38,572 bases of DNA from an uncultured Eubacteriales bacterium (GTDB lineage Bacteria > Bacillota > Clostridia > Christensenellales > Aristaeellaceae): positions 1 to 38,572 of the forward strand of contig CACWZI010000052.1 of NCBI GenBank assembly GCA_902765305.1, in the 5' to 3' direction. The notes beneath the pieces were generated by a model, which was not told the DNA's origin, did not search any database, and worked only from the letters and a program-made list of their open reading frames with translations. The translations under genes and the position numbers were made by a program. How positions within the stretch are numbered: position 1 is the first letter of the stretch; each line of letters begins with the position of its first letter. Below are positions 30,969 to 38,572 of the stretch, piece after piece.

Positions 30969-31738
30969 TTAAGAACCTCCGACACCTTTTTCCCGGGCCA
31001 GGACAGCAACTCCGGCTCACCGTCTGTGATCAACAGCGTGTGCTCGTAGTGGGAGCAGGGCTTGCCGTCGCGGGTGACGATGGTCCAGCCGTCGTCCTCC
31101 TGGTAAACCTTCCAGGTACCCATGGCGATCATCGGTTCAATGGTGATGGTCATGCCCGCTTGCAGCCTGACGCCGCGCCCGGGCCGCCCATAATTGGGCA
31201 CATTGGGGTCCTCGTGCATCTCGGTGCCGATGCCATGGCCGCACAGGTCGCGGATCACGCCATAGCCGTGGGCCTCCGCATAGGTCTGCACCGCGTTGCC
31301 GATGTCCCCCAGGTGATTTCCGGCCACCGCCTGGCGCGCGCCAAGCCAGAAACAATACTCCGTCGCGTCCACCAGCTTCTGGGCTTCGTCGTTGCCGCCG
31401 CCCACCACCACTGAAAAGGCGCTGTCGGACTGCCAGCCGTCCAGTATGCAGGTGCAATCGACGGACAGCAGCTGCCCCTTGCGGAGCTTGTTTTTGTTGG
31501 GGAAGCCGTGCACCACCTGATCGTCGACGGAAGCACAGATCGAGGCGGGAAAGCCGTTGTAGCCCTTGGAGGAAGGAATTCCCCCGCCGGCGCGGATCAG
31601 CCTTTCGGCCATCTGGTCCAGGTGATGCGTGGTAACACCCGGCTCGATCTCCCCGCGCAAGGTCTCCAGCACCTCGTGCAGCAGAGCGCCCGCGTTGCGC
31701 ATTTTCTCTATCTGTGATTCGTTCTTGATCGTGATCAT
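30965..31738 (-). CDS. map: Methionine aminopeptidase, type I
   Basis: A 257-residue dinuclear metalloenzyme removing the initiator Met from nascent proteins. The five ligands are visible: Asp94 (LSVDCTC), Asp105 (WQSDSAF), His168 (GHGIG), Glu201 (TIEPM) and Glu232 (YEHTLL), with substrate-binding His77 (VVHGFP). The residues around the first two ligands (DCTCILDGWQSDSAFS) depart from the usual D-V-T-x-x-x-x-G-Y-H-G-D-T-S, marking a diverged subgroup. It lacks the N-terminal zinc-finger extension. Eight bases separate it from adk. Confidence 0.96.
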   Translation of the reverse strand: MITIKNESQIEKMRNAGALLHEVLETLRGEIEPGVTTHHLDQMAERLIRAGGGIPSSKGYNGFPASICASVDDQVVHGFPNKNKLRKGQLLSVDCTCILDGWQSDSAFSVVVGGGNDEAQKLVDATEYCFWLGARQAVAGNHLGDIGNAVQTYAEAHGYGVIRDLCGHGIGTEMHEDPNVPNYGRPGRGVRLQAGMTITIEPMIAMGTWKVYQEDDGWTIVTRDGKPCSHYEHTLLITDGEPELLSWPGKKVSEVLK

Positions 31739-31745
31739 GTCTGTG

Positions 31746-32366
31746 TTACTCCAGTGTTGCGAGGATGGCCTTGAAGACCTCCTCCAGCTGGCTGTCGCCG
31801 TTCACCGTGCGCAGCTTGCCCAAGCCCTTGTAGTAGCCGATCAGCGGCTCGGTCTGCTCATGGTAGGCCTTCAGCCGGGTGGAGATCGTCTCTGGCTTGT
31901 CGTCGTTACGCTGGTAGAGCTCGCCGCCGCAAACGGGGCAAACCTTGTCGTCAGTCAGCTTGGAAATGTGGAAGGTGCCCTGGCACTTGCCACAGATCCG
32001 CCGCCCGGTGAGACGGCTGAGAAGCCGCTCATCGGGCACGTCGATATCCACTACGGCGTCGGGCGCGCTGATGTCGTCCAGCGCAATCGCCTGCTCCACC
32101 GTGCGGGGAAAACCATCCAACAGGTAACCCGGCTTGCAATCGTCCATGCTCAGGCGTTCCCGCACCATTGCGATGGTCACGCTGTCGGGTACCAGCTCAC
32201 CTACGTCCAGGTACCGCTTGGCCTCCAGGCCCGTGGGAGTCTGGTTCTTGATGGCCGAGCGGAACATGTCGCCCGTGGAGATGTGCGGCACGCCAAGATG
32301 CGCGCTCACACCGGCTGCCTGTGTGCCCTTGCCGGCTCCGGGAGGGCCCAGAAAGATCAGTTTCAT
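31746..32366 (-). CDS. adk: Adenylate kinase, zinc-binding LID type
   Basis: A 206-residue enzyme catalysing ATP + AMP to 2 ADP. It has the P-loop GPPGAGKGTQ (Gly7-Thr15), the DGFPRT motif (84-89) and a long-form LID with four Cys (125, 128, 143, 146; CGKCQ and CPVCG) that bind structural zinc, as in Gram-positive adenylate kinases. It is slightly shorter than the usual 215-217 residues. Lies between secY and map as in most Firmicutes. Confidence 0.97.
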   Translation of the reverse strand: MKLIFLGPPGAGKGTQAAGVSAHLGVPHISTGDMFRSAIKNQTPTGLEAKRYLDVGELVPDSVTIAMVRERLSMDDCKPGYLLDGFPRTVEQAIALDDISAPDAVVDIDVPDERLLSRLTGRRICGKCQGTFHISKLTDDKVCPVCGGELYQRNDDKPETISTRLKAYHEQTEPLIGYYKGLGKLRTVNGDSQLEEVFKAILATLE

Positions 32367-32384
32367 ATGGTTTCCTCCAGGGGA

Positions 32385-33644
32385 TTAGTTCAGGAATCCC
32401 TTGTAGTGGCGCATCAGCATCTGGCTCTCCAGCTCACGCATGGTCTCCATCGCGACGGAAACCGCGATCAGCAGGGAGGATGCCGCGAAGGGCAGGCTTA
32501 CGCCCGCAATCGCGTAGATGATCATGGGGATCACGGCCAGCACTGCCAGATAGATGGCGCCGAACATGGTAATGCGGTGCGTGATCTTCTTGATGTAGTC
32601 GCTGGTGGGCTTGCCCTGGCGAATGCCGGGGATCATACCGCCGTTATTCTGGATGTTCTTGGCAATCTCAACGGGATTGAAGGAAATCTCAGAATAGAAG
32701 AAGGTGAATCCGAAGATCATCAGGGCGAAGATCACCTGATAGAGCAGGTGAGTGGAGCTGACATGGGTGGTCCACCACTGGTTCGCCGCCGAATTCGGGA
32801 AGAAAGCCAGGATAGTGGCCGGGAACTGCATGATCGCGTTTGCGAAGATCAGGGGCAGCACGCCGGAGGCATTCAGCTTCAGGGGAATGTGGGTGCTCTG
32901 GCCACCGTACATCTTGCGACCGACCATGCGCTTGGCATACTGGATGCGAATGCGGCGCTCGGCGAGGTCCACCAGCACGATGCCCACCACCAGGATGACG
33001 AACACCACGACGGAGGCGATGACAGCGGGAATGCTGACGGCTTCGGGATGGCTGAAGATGTTGACGACATTGGTGCCCACGCTGCGGGCCAGGTTGGAGA
33101 TGATGCCGGCGAAGATCAGCAGGGAAATGCCGTTGCCGATGCCGTTCTCGGTGATGCGCTCGCCCATCCACATGGCGATCGCGGTACCGGCCGCCAGGCA
33201 GAAGCCGATGGTCAGCAGGCCCAGGAAGCCGTTGGTGGCGTTGGCATGCAGGCCGATGGTCAGCGCGATGGCCTGGATGAAGCCAAGGCCGACGGTGACG
33301 TAGCGGGTGATCTGGGCGATCTTCTTGCGGCCTTCTTCGCCCTCCTTCTGCATCTCCTCCAGCTTCGGGATCGCCACGCACAGCAGCTGCATGATGATGC
33401 TCGCGTTGATGTACGGGGTGATGCCCATGGCCATGATGGTGTAGTTGGAGAGGTCAGAGCCGGTCATCGAATTGATGAAGCCCAGCAGGCTGTAGCGCTC
33501 GAGGGCGGAGGCGATCAGGCTGGTGTCGACGCCCGGGGTGGGCACGTAGCACAGCAGCCGGTAGATCAGCAGCATGCCCAGCGTGTACAGTATCTTCTTG
33601 CGAAGATCGGCGATCTTCCAAGCGTTCTTCAATGTCTCGAGCAT
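32385..33644 (-). CDS. secY: Preprotein translocase subunit SecY
   Basis: A 419-residue channel subunit of the Sec translocon with ten transmembrane helices. Landmarks are the plug and TM2 region (GSDLSNYTIMAMGITPYINASIIMQLL), the periplasmic and cytosolic loop QYAKRMVGRKMYGGQSTHIPL, and IRQGKPTSDYIKKITHRIT before TM8. It lies one base after the rplO stop. It exports the many signal-peptide proteins in this window. Confidence 0.97.
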   Translation of the reverse strand: MLETLKNAWKIADLRKKILYTLGMLLIYRLLCYVPTPGVDTSLIASALERYSLLGFINSMTGSDLSNYTIMAMGITPYINASIIMQLLCVAIPKLEEMQKEGEEGRKKIAQITRYVTVGLGFIQAIALTIGLHANATNGFLGLLTIGFCLAAGTAIAMWMGERITENGIGNGISLLIFAGIISNLARSVGTNVVNIFSHPEAVSIPAVIASVVVFVILVVGIVLVDLAERRIRIQYAKRMVGRKMYGGQSTHIPLKLNASGVLPLIFANAIMQFPATILAFFPNSAANQWWTTHVSSTHLLYQVIFALMIFGFTFFYSEISFNPVEIAKNIQNNGGMIPGIRQGKPTSDYIKKITHRITMFGAIYLAVLAVIPMIIYAIAGVSLPFAASSLLIAVSVAMETMRELESQMLMRHYKGFLN

Positions 33645-33645
33645 A

Positions 33646-34086
33646 TCAGAACACCTCTACTTTCCCGCCTGCCGCCTCGATCTTTTCCTTCGCGCTCTCG
33701 GTGAACTTCGTCGCCTTGACCGTGAGTTTTTTAGTGATTTCACCATTGCCGAGGATCTTCACGCCATCCTGAACGTTCTTCAGGATGCCGGATTCCACCA
33801 GCTCGACGGGGGTAACGGTCGCGCCGTCCTCAAAGATATTGAGGCGCTCGACGTTGACAGTCGCATATTCCACGCGCCACTTGTTCGTGAAGCCACGCTT
33901 GGGCAGGCGCATGGTCAGAGGCATCTGGCCACCCTCGAATCCGGGCCGCTTGCCGCCGCCGGAGCGGGCCTTGGCGCCCTTGTGGCCTTTGCCGGAGGTC
34001 TTGCCCAGACCGGAACCCGTGCCGCGCCCGAGGCGCTTCGGGGCCGTGGTAGCGCCCACGGCGGGTTTGAGATCATGAAGTTTCAT
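33646..34086 (-). CDS. rplO: 50S ribosomal protein L15
   Basis: A 146-residue uL15, recognised from [22 protein letters not shown], the Gly/Lys-rich [18 protein letters not shown] segment and [18 protein letters not shown]. Normal length. It lies 15 bases after rpmD. Confidence 0.98.
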   Translation of the reverse strand: MKLHDLKPAVGATTAPKRLGRGTGSGLGKTSGKGHKGAKARSGGGKRPGFEGGQMPLTMRLPKRGFTNKWRVEYATVNVERLNIFEDGATVTPVELVESGILKNVQDGVKILGNGEITKKLTVKATKFTESAKEKIEAAGGKVEVF

Positions 34087-34101
34087 GGTGACCAGACCTC
34101 C

Positions 34102-34284
34102 TTATTCTGCAATCTCTTCGACCTTAACCATATGCTTGACCTTGAAGATCATGCCGCGGATGGCCGGGTTGTCTTCCTTCACGACGGTGTGGCCGACGTG
34201 ATGGAGGCCCAGCGCCTTGACCGTGGCGATCTGATCCTTCAGGCAGGCGATGGTGGACTTGGTCTGCGTAATCTTAAGCTTCAT
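34102..34284 (-). CDS. rpmD: 50S ribosomal protein L30
   Basis: A 60-residue uL30 with the family pattern [20 protein letters not shown] and [20 protein letters not shown]. Normal length; it sits between rpsE and rplO. Confidence 0.97.
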   Translation of the reverse strand: MKLKITQTKSTIACLKDQIATVKALGLHHVGHTVVKEDNPAIRGMIFKVKHMVKVEEIAE

Positions 34285-34298
34285 TTCGTTGTACCCCC

Positions 34299-34811
34299 TT
34301 AACCGAGCAGCTCTTCGACGGTCTTGCCGCGCATGGCCGCAATCTGTTCGGCGCTGCGAAGCTGCTTGAGTCCTGCCAGGGTGGCGCGAACCATGTTGAT
34401 CTTGTTGTTGGTGCCGATGCTCTTGGTCACGATGTCCTTGATGCCGGCGGCCTCCAGGACGGCGCGGACCGGGCCGCCGGCGATAACGCCGGTGCCTTCG
34501 GGCGCGGGCAGCATCTTCACGCGGCCGGTGCCGAACACGCCAACCACCTCATGGGGAATGGTGGTGCCGTTCAGGGGGATGGTGATCATGGACTTCTTGG
34601 CTTCCTCCAGGCCCTTGCGAATGGCCTCGGGTATTTCAACCGCCTTGCCCATGCCGCAGCCCACCGTGCCGGGGTTTTCGGTGTCGCCCACCACCATCAG
34701 GGCCGAGAACCGCATGTTGCGGCCGCCCTTGACGGTCTTGGAAACGCGGTTTACGGCAACCAGCTTTTCCAGATACCTGTTGTCTTCTTCTCTACGCTGC
34801 ATTGCGTTCAT
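34299..34811 (-). CDS. rpsE: 30S ribosomal protein S5
   Basis: A uS5 of about 170 residues. The N-terminal dsRBD-like half ([20 protein letters not shown]) and the C-terminal half with [20 protein letters not shown] and [16 protein letters not shown] are complete. ATG 34811 lies only 2 bases after AAGGAGG, and ATG 34802 ([10 protein letters not shown]) is 11 bases away; either could be used. About 100 GC-rich bases separate it from rplR (34812-34915), longer than most gaps in the operon. Confidence 0.97.
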   Translation of the reverse strand: MNAMQRREEDNRYLEKLVAVNRVSKTVKGGRNMRFSALMVVGDTENPGTVGCGMGKAVEIPEAIRKGLEEAKKSMITIPLNGTTIPHEVVGVFGTGRVKMLPAPEGTGVIAGGPVRAVLEAAGIKDIVTKSIGTNNKINMVRATLAGLKQLRSAEQIAAMRGKTVEELLG

Positions 34812-34915
34812 AACCTCCTTGTTAGCGTCCGGCCTTGCCGGACTGAGCTCGTGCAATCCAAAGGATTGCCGGGCGAAACCCGCGACCCGCCTCCAGGCGT
34901 GGGCGCGGGGCGGAA

Positions 34916-35284
34916 TTAGAAGTCCAGACCGCCTTCGCGAGCGCCAGCTGCCAGCTCGGCCACGCGACCGGTGTAGATGTAGCCGCCGCGATCAAAGACG
35001 ACTTCCTTGATGCCGGCCTTGACGGCGCGCTCAGCGATGATCTTGCCGACGATCTTGGCTTCGCCCTTCTTGTCGCACTCGTTCAGCTGGGAAGCGATAT
35101 CCTTCTCCACGGTGCTGGCGGCGACCAGGGTATTTCCGGCCACGTCGTCAATGATCTGAGCGTAGATGTGCTTGTTGCTGCGGAACACGCAAAGCCGGGG
35201 ACGATCGGGCGTCCCGCTGATCTTTTTGCGCACGCGCTCATGACGGATCTTGCGAACCTCGTTGCGATCACGCTTATTAAACAT
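34916..35284 (-). CDS. rplR: 50S ribosomal protein L18
   Basis: A 122-residue uL18, a 5S rRNA-binding protein, recognised from [20 protein letters not shown] and the C-terminal [18 protein letters not shown]. The start Met is followed directly by [20 protein letters not shown]. Normal length. Confidence 0.98.
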   Translation of the reverse strand: MFNKRDRNEVRKIRHERVRKKISGTPDRPRLCVFRSNKHIYAQIIDDVAGNTLVAASTVEKDIASQLNECDKKGEAKIVGKIIAERAVKAGIKEVVFDRGGYIYTGRVAELAAGAREGGLDF

Positions 35285-35302
35285 TTGCGGTAACCTCCCT
35301 CA

Positions 35303-35851
35303 TTACTTCTTACCGGCCTTGCCTTCCTTGTGACGGACGTACTCGCCCTCATAGCGAATGCCCTTGCCGTGGTACGGCTCCGGCTTGCGGATGGCGCGAA
35401 TGTCTGCGGCGATGGCGCCGACCAGCTGCTTGTCGATGCCCTTGACAGAGAAGTTCACGTTGCTCTTGTCAACGTCGAACTCGATGCCCGCGGGCGCGTC
35501 GACGATCACGGGATGGGAATAGCCCACAGCCACAGTCAGCTGGTTCTTGTTCCACTCGGCAATACGCCAGCCAACGCCTTCGATGTGCAGCTTCTTCTCG
35601 AATCCCTTGGTCACGCCGGTGACCATGTTGTTGATCAGGGACCGGTACAAACCATGCATCGAGCGGTGGGGCTTGCTGTCGGACGGGCGGGACACGATGA
35701 TCTCGGTGCCGACCTGTTCGACCTTGATATCCTTGTTAACCTTCTGACTCAGCTCGCCCAGGGGGCCCTTGACGGTCACGGTGTTGTCGTCCGCGATGGT
35801 CACGGTCACGCCGGCGGGAACCTGAATCGGAAGTCTACCGATTCGACTCAT
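35303..35851 (-). CDS. rplF: 50S ribosomal protein L6
   Basis: A 182-residue uL6 with the two tandem L6 domains; MSRIGRLPIQVPAGVTV opens the protein and EPYHGKGIRYEGEYVRHKEG closes it. Normal length. An 18-base gap precedes rplR. Confidence 0.98.
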   Translation of the reverse strand: MSRIGRLPIQVPAGVTVTIADDNTVTVKGPLGELSQKVNKDIKVEQVGTEIIVSRPSDSKPHRSMHGLYRSLINNMVTGVTKGFEKKLHIEGVGWRIAEWNKNQLTVAVGYSHPVIVDAPAGIEFDVDKSNVNFSVKGIDKQLVGAIAADIRAIRKPEPYHGKGIRYEGEYVRHKEGKAGKK

Positions 35852-35872
35852 TCTAGTGCACCTCCAAATTAA

Positions 35873-36274
35873 TTACCAGATATAGGCCAGAACTTCGCCG
35901 CCAATACCCGCGTTGCGGGCTTCCTTATCGGTCATCACGCCCTTGGACGTGGACACGATGGCGATTCCCAGGCCACCCAGGACCTTCGGAATCTCGCTGC
36001 TCCTGGCGTAAACGCGCAGTCCGGGCTTGGAGATGCGCTTGAGGCCCTTGATGACGGATTCCTTGCCCTGAACATACTTCAGAACGATCTTGATCTGCCC
36101 CTGCAAGCCGTCATCAACATAGTCGACAGACTTGATGTAGCCTTCGTCCAGCAGAATCTTCGCGATGGCCTTCTTCATATTGGAAGCGGGCATCGTCACG
36201 CTGTCGTGTCTGGCAATCAGGCCATTGCGGATCCGGGTCAGCATATCCGCGATGGGGTCATTAATAACAGCCAT
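35873..36274 (-). CDS. rpsH: 30S ribosomal protein S8
   Basis: A 133-residue uS8, a 16S helix 21 binder and, in E. coli, translational repressor of the spc operon. Recognised from [18 protein letters not shown] and the C-terminal [20 protein letters not shown]. Normal length. Confidence 0.98.
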   Translation of the reverse strand: MAVINDPIADMLTRIRNGLIARHDSVTMPASNMKKAIAKILLDEGYIKSVDYVDDGLQGQIKIVLKYVQGKESVIKGLKRISKPGLRVYARSSEIPKVLGGLGIAIVSTSKGVMTDKEARNAGIGGEVLAYIW

Positions 36275-36299
36275 TTCGTTACCTCCTTAAACTGCCGGA

Positions 36300-36485
36300 T
36301 TACCAGCTTGCCTTGCGTACACCCGGGATCTGGCCCGCATAGGCCAGCTCACGGAAGCAGATGCGGCACACGCCGTACTTGCGCAGCACAGAGTGCGGGC
36401 GACCGCAGATGCGGCAGCGGGTGTAGGCGCGGGTGGAATACTTTGCGGGCCGGGCCTGCTTTATCTTCATGCTTGTCTTAGCCAC
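36300..36485 (-). CDS. rpsN: 30S ribosomal protein S14, zinc-binding type Z
   Basis: A 61-residue short uS14 with a complete zinc ribbon: Cys24, Cys27, Cys40 and Cys43 (CRICGRP and CRICFREL). This zinc form is characteristic of Gram-positive bacteria and thermophiles; under zinc limitation many species swap in a Cys-free paralogue, which is not in this window. Confidence 0.98.
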   Translation of the reverse strand: MAKTSMKIKQARPAKYSTRAYTRCRICGRPHSVLRKYGVCRICFRELAYAGQIPGVRKASW

Positions 36486-36504
36486 GTTGAATTTCCTCCT
36501 TCAA

Positions 36505-37047
36505 TCAAGCATTCTGGAACGGCATGCCCAGAAGGCGGAGCAGTTCCCGTGCTTCCTCGTCGGTCTTGGCGGTGGTGACGAAGATCATCTCCATGCCGCG
36601 GATCTTTTCAACCTTGTCATACTCGATCTCGGGGAAAATCAGCTGCTCGCGAACGCCCAGGCTATAGTTGCCGCGGCCGTCGAAGGCCTTGGTGGATACG
36701 CCGCGGAAGTCGCGGACGCGGGGCAGCACGATGCTGACCAGCTTGTCGGCGAATTCATACATCCTGTCGCCGCGCAGGGTGACCTTCGCGCCTACGTTCA
36801 TGCCGGCGCGCAGCTTGAAGTTTGCGATGGACTTCTTCGCCTTGGTCACCAGGGGCTTCTGGCCGGAAATGGTCGCCAGCTCGCTGACAGCCACCTCCAG
36901 GGCTTTGGCGTTGTCCTTGCAATCGCCCAGGCCCATGTTGATAACGATCTTCTCCAGGCGCGGAATTTCCATGACGTTCTTGTACTGGAAGTGCTGCTTC
37001 AGCGCCGGGGCCACTTCCGCACGGTACTTATCCTTTAATCTAGCCAC
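36505..37047 (-). CDS. rplE: 50S ribosomal protein L5
   Basis: A 180-residue uL5, a 5S rRNA-binding protein contacting the P-site tRNA. Recognised from [38 protein letters not shown] and [21 protein letters not shown]. Normal length. Confidence 0.98.
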   Translation of the reverse strand: MARLKDKYRAEVAPALKQHFQYKNVMEIPRLEKIVINMGLGDCKDNAKALEVAVSELATISGQKPLVTKAKKSIANFKLRAGMNVGAKVTLRGDRMYEFADKLVSIVLPRVRDFRGVSTKAFDGRGNYSLGVREQLIFPEIEYDKVEKIRGMEMIFVTTAKTDEEARELLRLLGMPFQNA

Positions 37048-37068
37048 TGTGCTAATCCTCCCTTAACA

Positions 37069-37419
37069 TCAGTTGTCGAAGACCGCTTTGCACTTCTTGC
37101 ACACGCGGCGCTTGCGGCGAGAAGCCTTGCCCTCGCCTTCGATGAACACATGGCCGATACGGGTGGGCTTGCCGCACTTGGGGCAGATCACCATCACGTT
37201 GGAGGCGTCGATGGCCGCTTCCTTCTCGATGATGCCGCCGGGCAGGCCCTGTCCACGGGGCTTCTGGTGCTTTTTCACCATGTTGATGCCTTCGACGATG
37301 ATCCTGCCGGTTTCGGGGAAGACCTTCTGGACCTTGCCAGTGTTTTCTTTCTTATTCTTGTCGGCGCCAGCGATGACCTTGACGGTATCGCCGACCTTTA
37401 CCTTAAGCTTTGCTGCCAT
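37069..37419 (-). CDS. rplX: 50S ribosomal protein L24, with zinc ribbon
   Basis: A 116-residue uL24 with the N-terminal KOW motif (KVKVGDTVKVIAGADKNKK) followed by a C-terminal Cys4 zinc ribbon (Cys79, Cys82, Cys107, Cys110; CPKCGKPTR and CKKCKAVF). Both parts are typical of Gram-positive L24. It initiates assembly of the large subunit. Confidence 0.97.
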   Translation of the reverse strand: MAAKLKVKVGDTVKVIAGADKNKKENTGKVQKVFPETGRIIVEGINMVKKHQKPRGQGLPGGIIEKEAAIDASNVMVICPKCGKPTRIGHVFIEGEGKASRRKRRVCKKCKAVFDN

Positions 37420-37432
37420 GGTAGCACCTCCA

Positions 37433-37801
37433 TTAAAGCACTTCGGGCGCCAGCGAAACGATCTTCATATAATCCTTTTCGCGGAGCTCGCGAGCCACGG
37501 GCCCAAAGATGCGGGTGCCCCTGGGCTGCTTCTGTTCGTTGATGATGACGGCGGCATTGTCGTCGAAGCGGATGTAGGTGCCGTCGGGACGACGATACTG
37601 CTTGCGCGTGCGGACGATCACGGCCTTCACGACCTCGCCCTTCTTCACGGCGCCGCCGGGATTGGCGGACTTCACGGAAGCGACGATCACATCGCCCACG
37701 CTGCCGGTGCGGCGGAAAGAGCCGCCCAGCACGCGGAAGCACATGATTTCCTTAGCGCCGGAGTTATCGGCGACCTTCAAACGGGTTTGAGGCTGAATCA
37801 T
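37433..37801 (-). CDS. rplN: 50S ribosomal protein L14
   Basis: A 122-residue uL14, recognised from [21 protein letters not shown] and [28 protein letters not shown]. Normal length. Its 13-base gap to rplX is typical of this operon. Confidence 0.98.
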   Translation of the reverse strand: MIQPQTRLKVADNSGAKEIMCFRVLGGSFRRTGSVGDVIVASVKSANPGGAVKKGEVVKAVIVRTRKQYRRPDGTYIRFDDNAAVIINEQKQPRGTRIFGPVARELREKDYMKIVSLAPEVL

Positions 37802-37832
37802 ATTAATCTTCCTCCTTGAGGGTTACTCTTTA

Positions 37833-38093
37833 TTACTTCGCCTTTTCGATGATCTCAACCAGGCGCCAGTGCTTGTCCTTGGACAGCGGGCGGGTCTCCA
37901 TGATTTTCACGGTATCGCCGATGCCGCACTGGTTCTCTTCGTCATGAGCCTTGATCTTGTTGGTGCGGTTCATGATCTTGCCATACAGCGGATGCTTGAC
38001 GCGGGTGCGGATCGCGACGACGATGGTCTTGTCCATCTTATCGGAAACAACCACGCCGATACGAGTTTTGCGCATGCCTCTTGCTTCAGCCAT
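37833..38093 (-). CDS. rpsQ: 30S ribosomal protein S17
   Basis: An 86-residue uS17, an OB-fold 16S rRNA binder. Recognised from [30 protein letters not shown] and [18 protein letters not shown]. Normal length. Confidence 0.98.
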   Translation of the reverse strand: MAEARGMRKTRIGVVVSDKMDKTIVVAIRTRVKHPLYGKIMNRTNKIKAHDEENQCGIGDTVKIMETRPLSKDKHWRLVEIIEKAK

Positions 38094-38114
38094 TTTCAGT
38101 TGCCTCCTTTCGCG

Positions 38115-38327
38115 TTATGCCTTGCCGGCCAGCTCGCGCTGACGGATGACGGTCTTCACCCTCGCGATGCTCTTCTTGCAGTCGCGGATGGCGGCGGTGT
38201 TCTGCAGCTGACCGGTCGCCAGCTGGAAGCGCAGGTTGAACAGCTCGCTCTTCTTGTCCTTGAGATCGGTGTCGAGCTCGGCCATGGTCTTGGCCTGGAG
38301 GGCCTTCAGTTCGTCCTTGGTTTTCAC
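38115..38327 (-). CDS. rpmC: 50S ribosomal protein L29
   Basis: A 70-residue uL29 near the peptide exit tunnel, recognised from the [21 protein letters not shown] core. It starts at GTG 38327, overlapping the rplP stop as GTGA, so the two are translationally coupled. Confidence 0.97.
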   Translation of the reverse strand: MKTKDELKALQAKTMAELDTDLKDKKSELFNLRFQLATGQLQNTAAIRDCKKSIARVKTVIRQRELAGKA

Positions 38328-38572
38328 TGCTCTTCACCACCTATCTCAGTATTGGCCGCTTCCGCCACGGTCTCCTTCTTGATGAACTTGGTCGTGATGG
38401 GAAGCTTGTGGGCGGCCAGGCGCAGAGCCTCACGGGCCGTCTCCTCGGGAATGCCGGCCATCTCAAACAGAACGCGGCCGGGCTTGATGACGCTCACCCA
38501 GTACTCCGGAGCGCCCTTGCCGGAACCCATTCGGGTCTCAGCGGGCTTGGCGGTGATGGGCTTGTCGGGGAA
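38324..38572 (-). CDS. rplP: 50S ribosomal protein L16, 5'-truncated by the window edge
   Basis: The C-terminal 82 residues of uL16. The frame is open to the last base of the window and begins in [20 protein letters not shown]. That is the normal middle of L16 (usually about 140 residues), so roughly the first 60 lie outside. It continues with [20 protein letters not shown] and ends in a Glu-rich tail ([16 protein letters not shown]) that is longer than usual. The internal ATG at 38530 is not the start. Confidence 0.96.
   Translation of the reverse strand, partial: FPDKPITAKPAETRMGSGKGAPEYWVSVIKPGRVLFEMAGIPEETAREALRLAAHKLPITTKFIKKETVAEAANTEIGGEEQ

Noticed and set aside
31629-33704. Plus-strand open frame of 691 codons opposite map, adk and secY
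   Set aside because: Each of the three opposite genes is diagnostic. The plus frame has low-complexity His/Gln/Asp/Gly composition and no ribosome binding site.

Overview
The window reads as one contiguous piece of a GC-rich, Gram-positive, endospore-lineage Firmicute, most likely an uncultured gut-type Clostridia. The grounds are a Spo0A-type DNA-binding protein, Soj/Spo0J-type ParA-ParB, a classical spc-alpha ribosomal operon with zinc-ribbon S14 and L36, strong AGGAGG-type ribosome binding sites, and several secreted proteins with BspA-like leucine-rich repeats, Big2 domains and transglutaminase folds. No rRNA, tRNA or CRISPR array was seen.

Layout. (1) 1-3527: a Spo0A-like regulator with a degenerate receiver, phosphopentomutase, a tandem array of palindromic repeats, and GAPDH. 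(2) About 3600-9133: an accessory island of lower GC. It begins with a tyrosine integrase, continues with three paralogous small genes each behind a near-identical promoter, then a gene flanked by two matching 62-bp dyads, a ribbon-helix-helix repressor, and an AT-rich two-gene operon. It ends in a 5'-truncated serine recombinase that runs into a large palindrome. (3) 9182-20283: an envelope and secretion region with a CPA2 antiporter, a secreted transglutaminase, an Ala/Glu/Lys lipoprotein, a LytTR regulator divergent from two secreted metallopeptidases (M13, M3), a probable group II intron remnant and a small exported protein. (4) 20416-25033, minus strand: Nudix hydrolase, membrane protein, ParB, ParA, then an LRR/Big2 surface protein. 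(5) 25249-38572, minus strand: the spc-alpha operon from rplP (cut by the window edge) to rplQ.

The main oddities are these. rpoA carries a perfect 14-bp tandem duplication that frameshifts the alpha C-terminal domain. A MATE efflux gene sits inside the ribosomal operon between rpmJ and rpsM, behind a hairpin that holds its Shine-Dalgarno. rpsM then has its own promoter and a structured leader. The three island promoters share a fixed-spacing motif with the chromosomal Spo0A-like gene. Several short repeat families are dispersed through the window, including one pair with compensatory stem changes and one pair placed just after stop codons.

The ribosomal, ParAB, GAPDH, DeoB, adenylate kinase, MetAP and peptidase assignments rest on diagnostic residues visible in the sequence. 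The functions of the island genes are not known to me and are described only by what can be seen.
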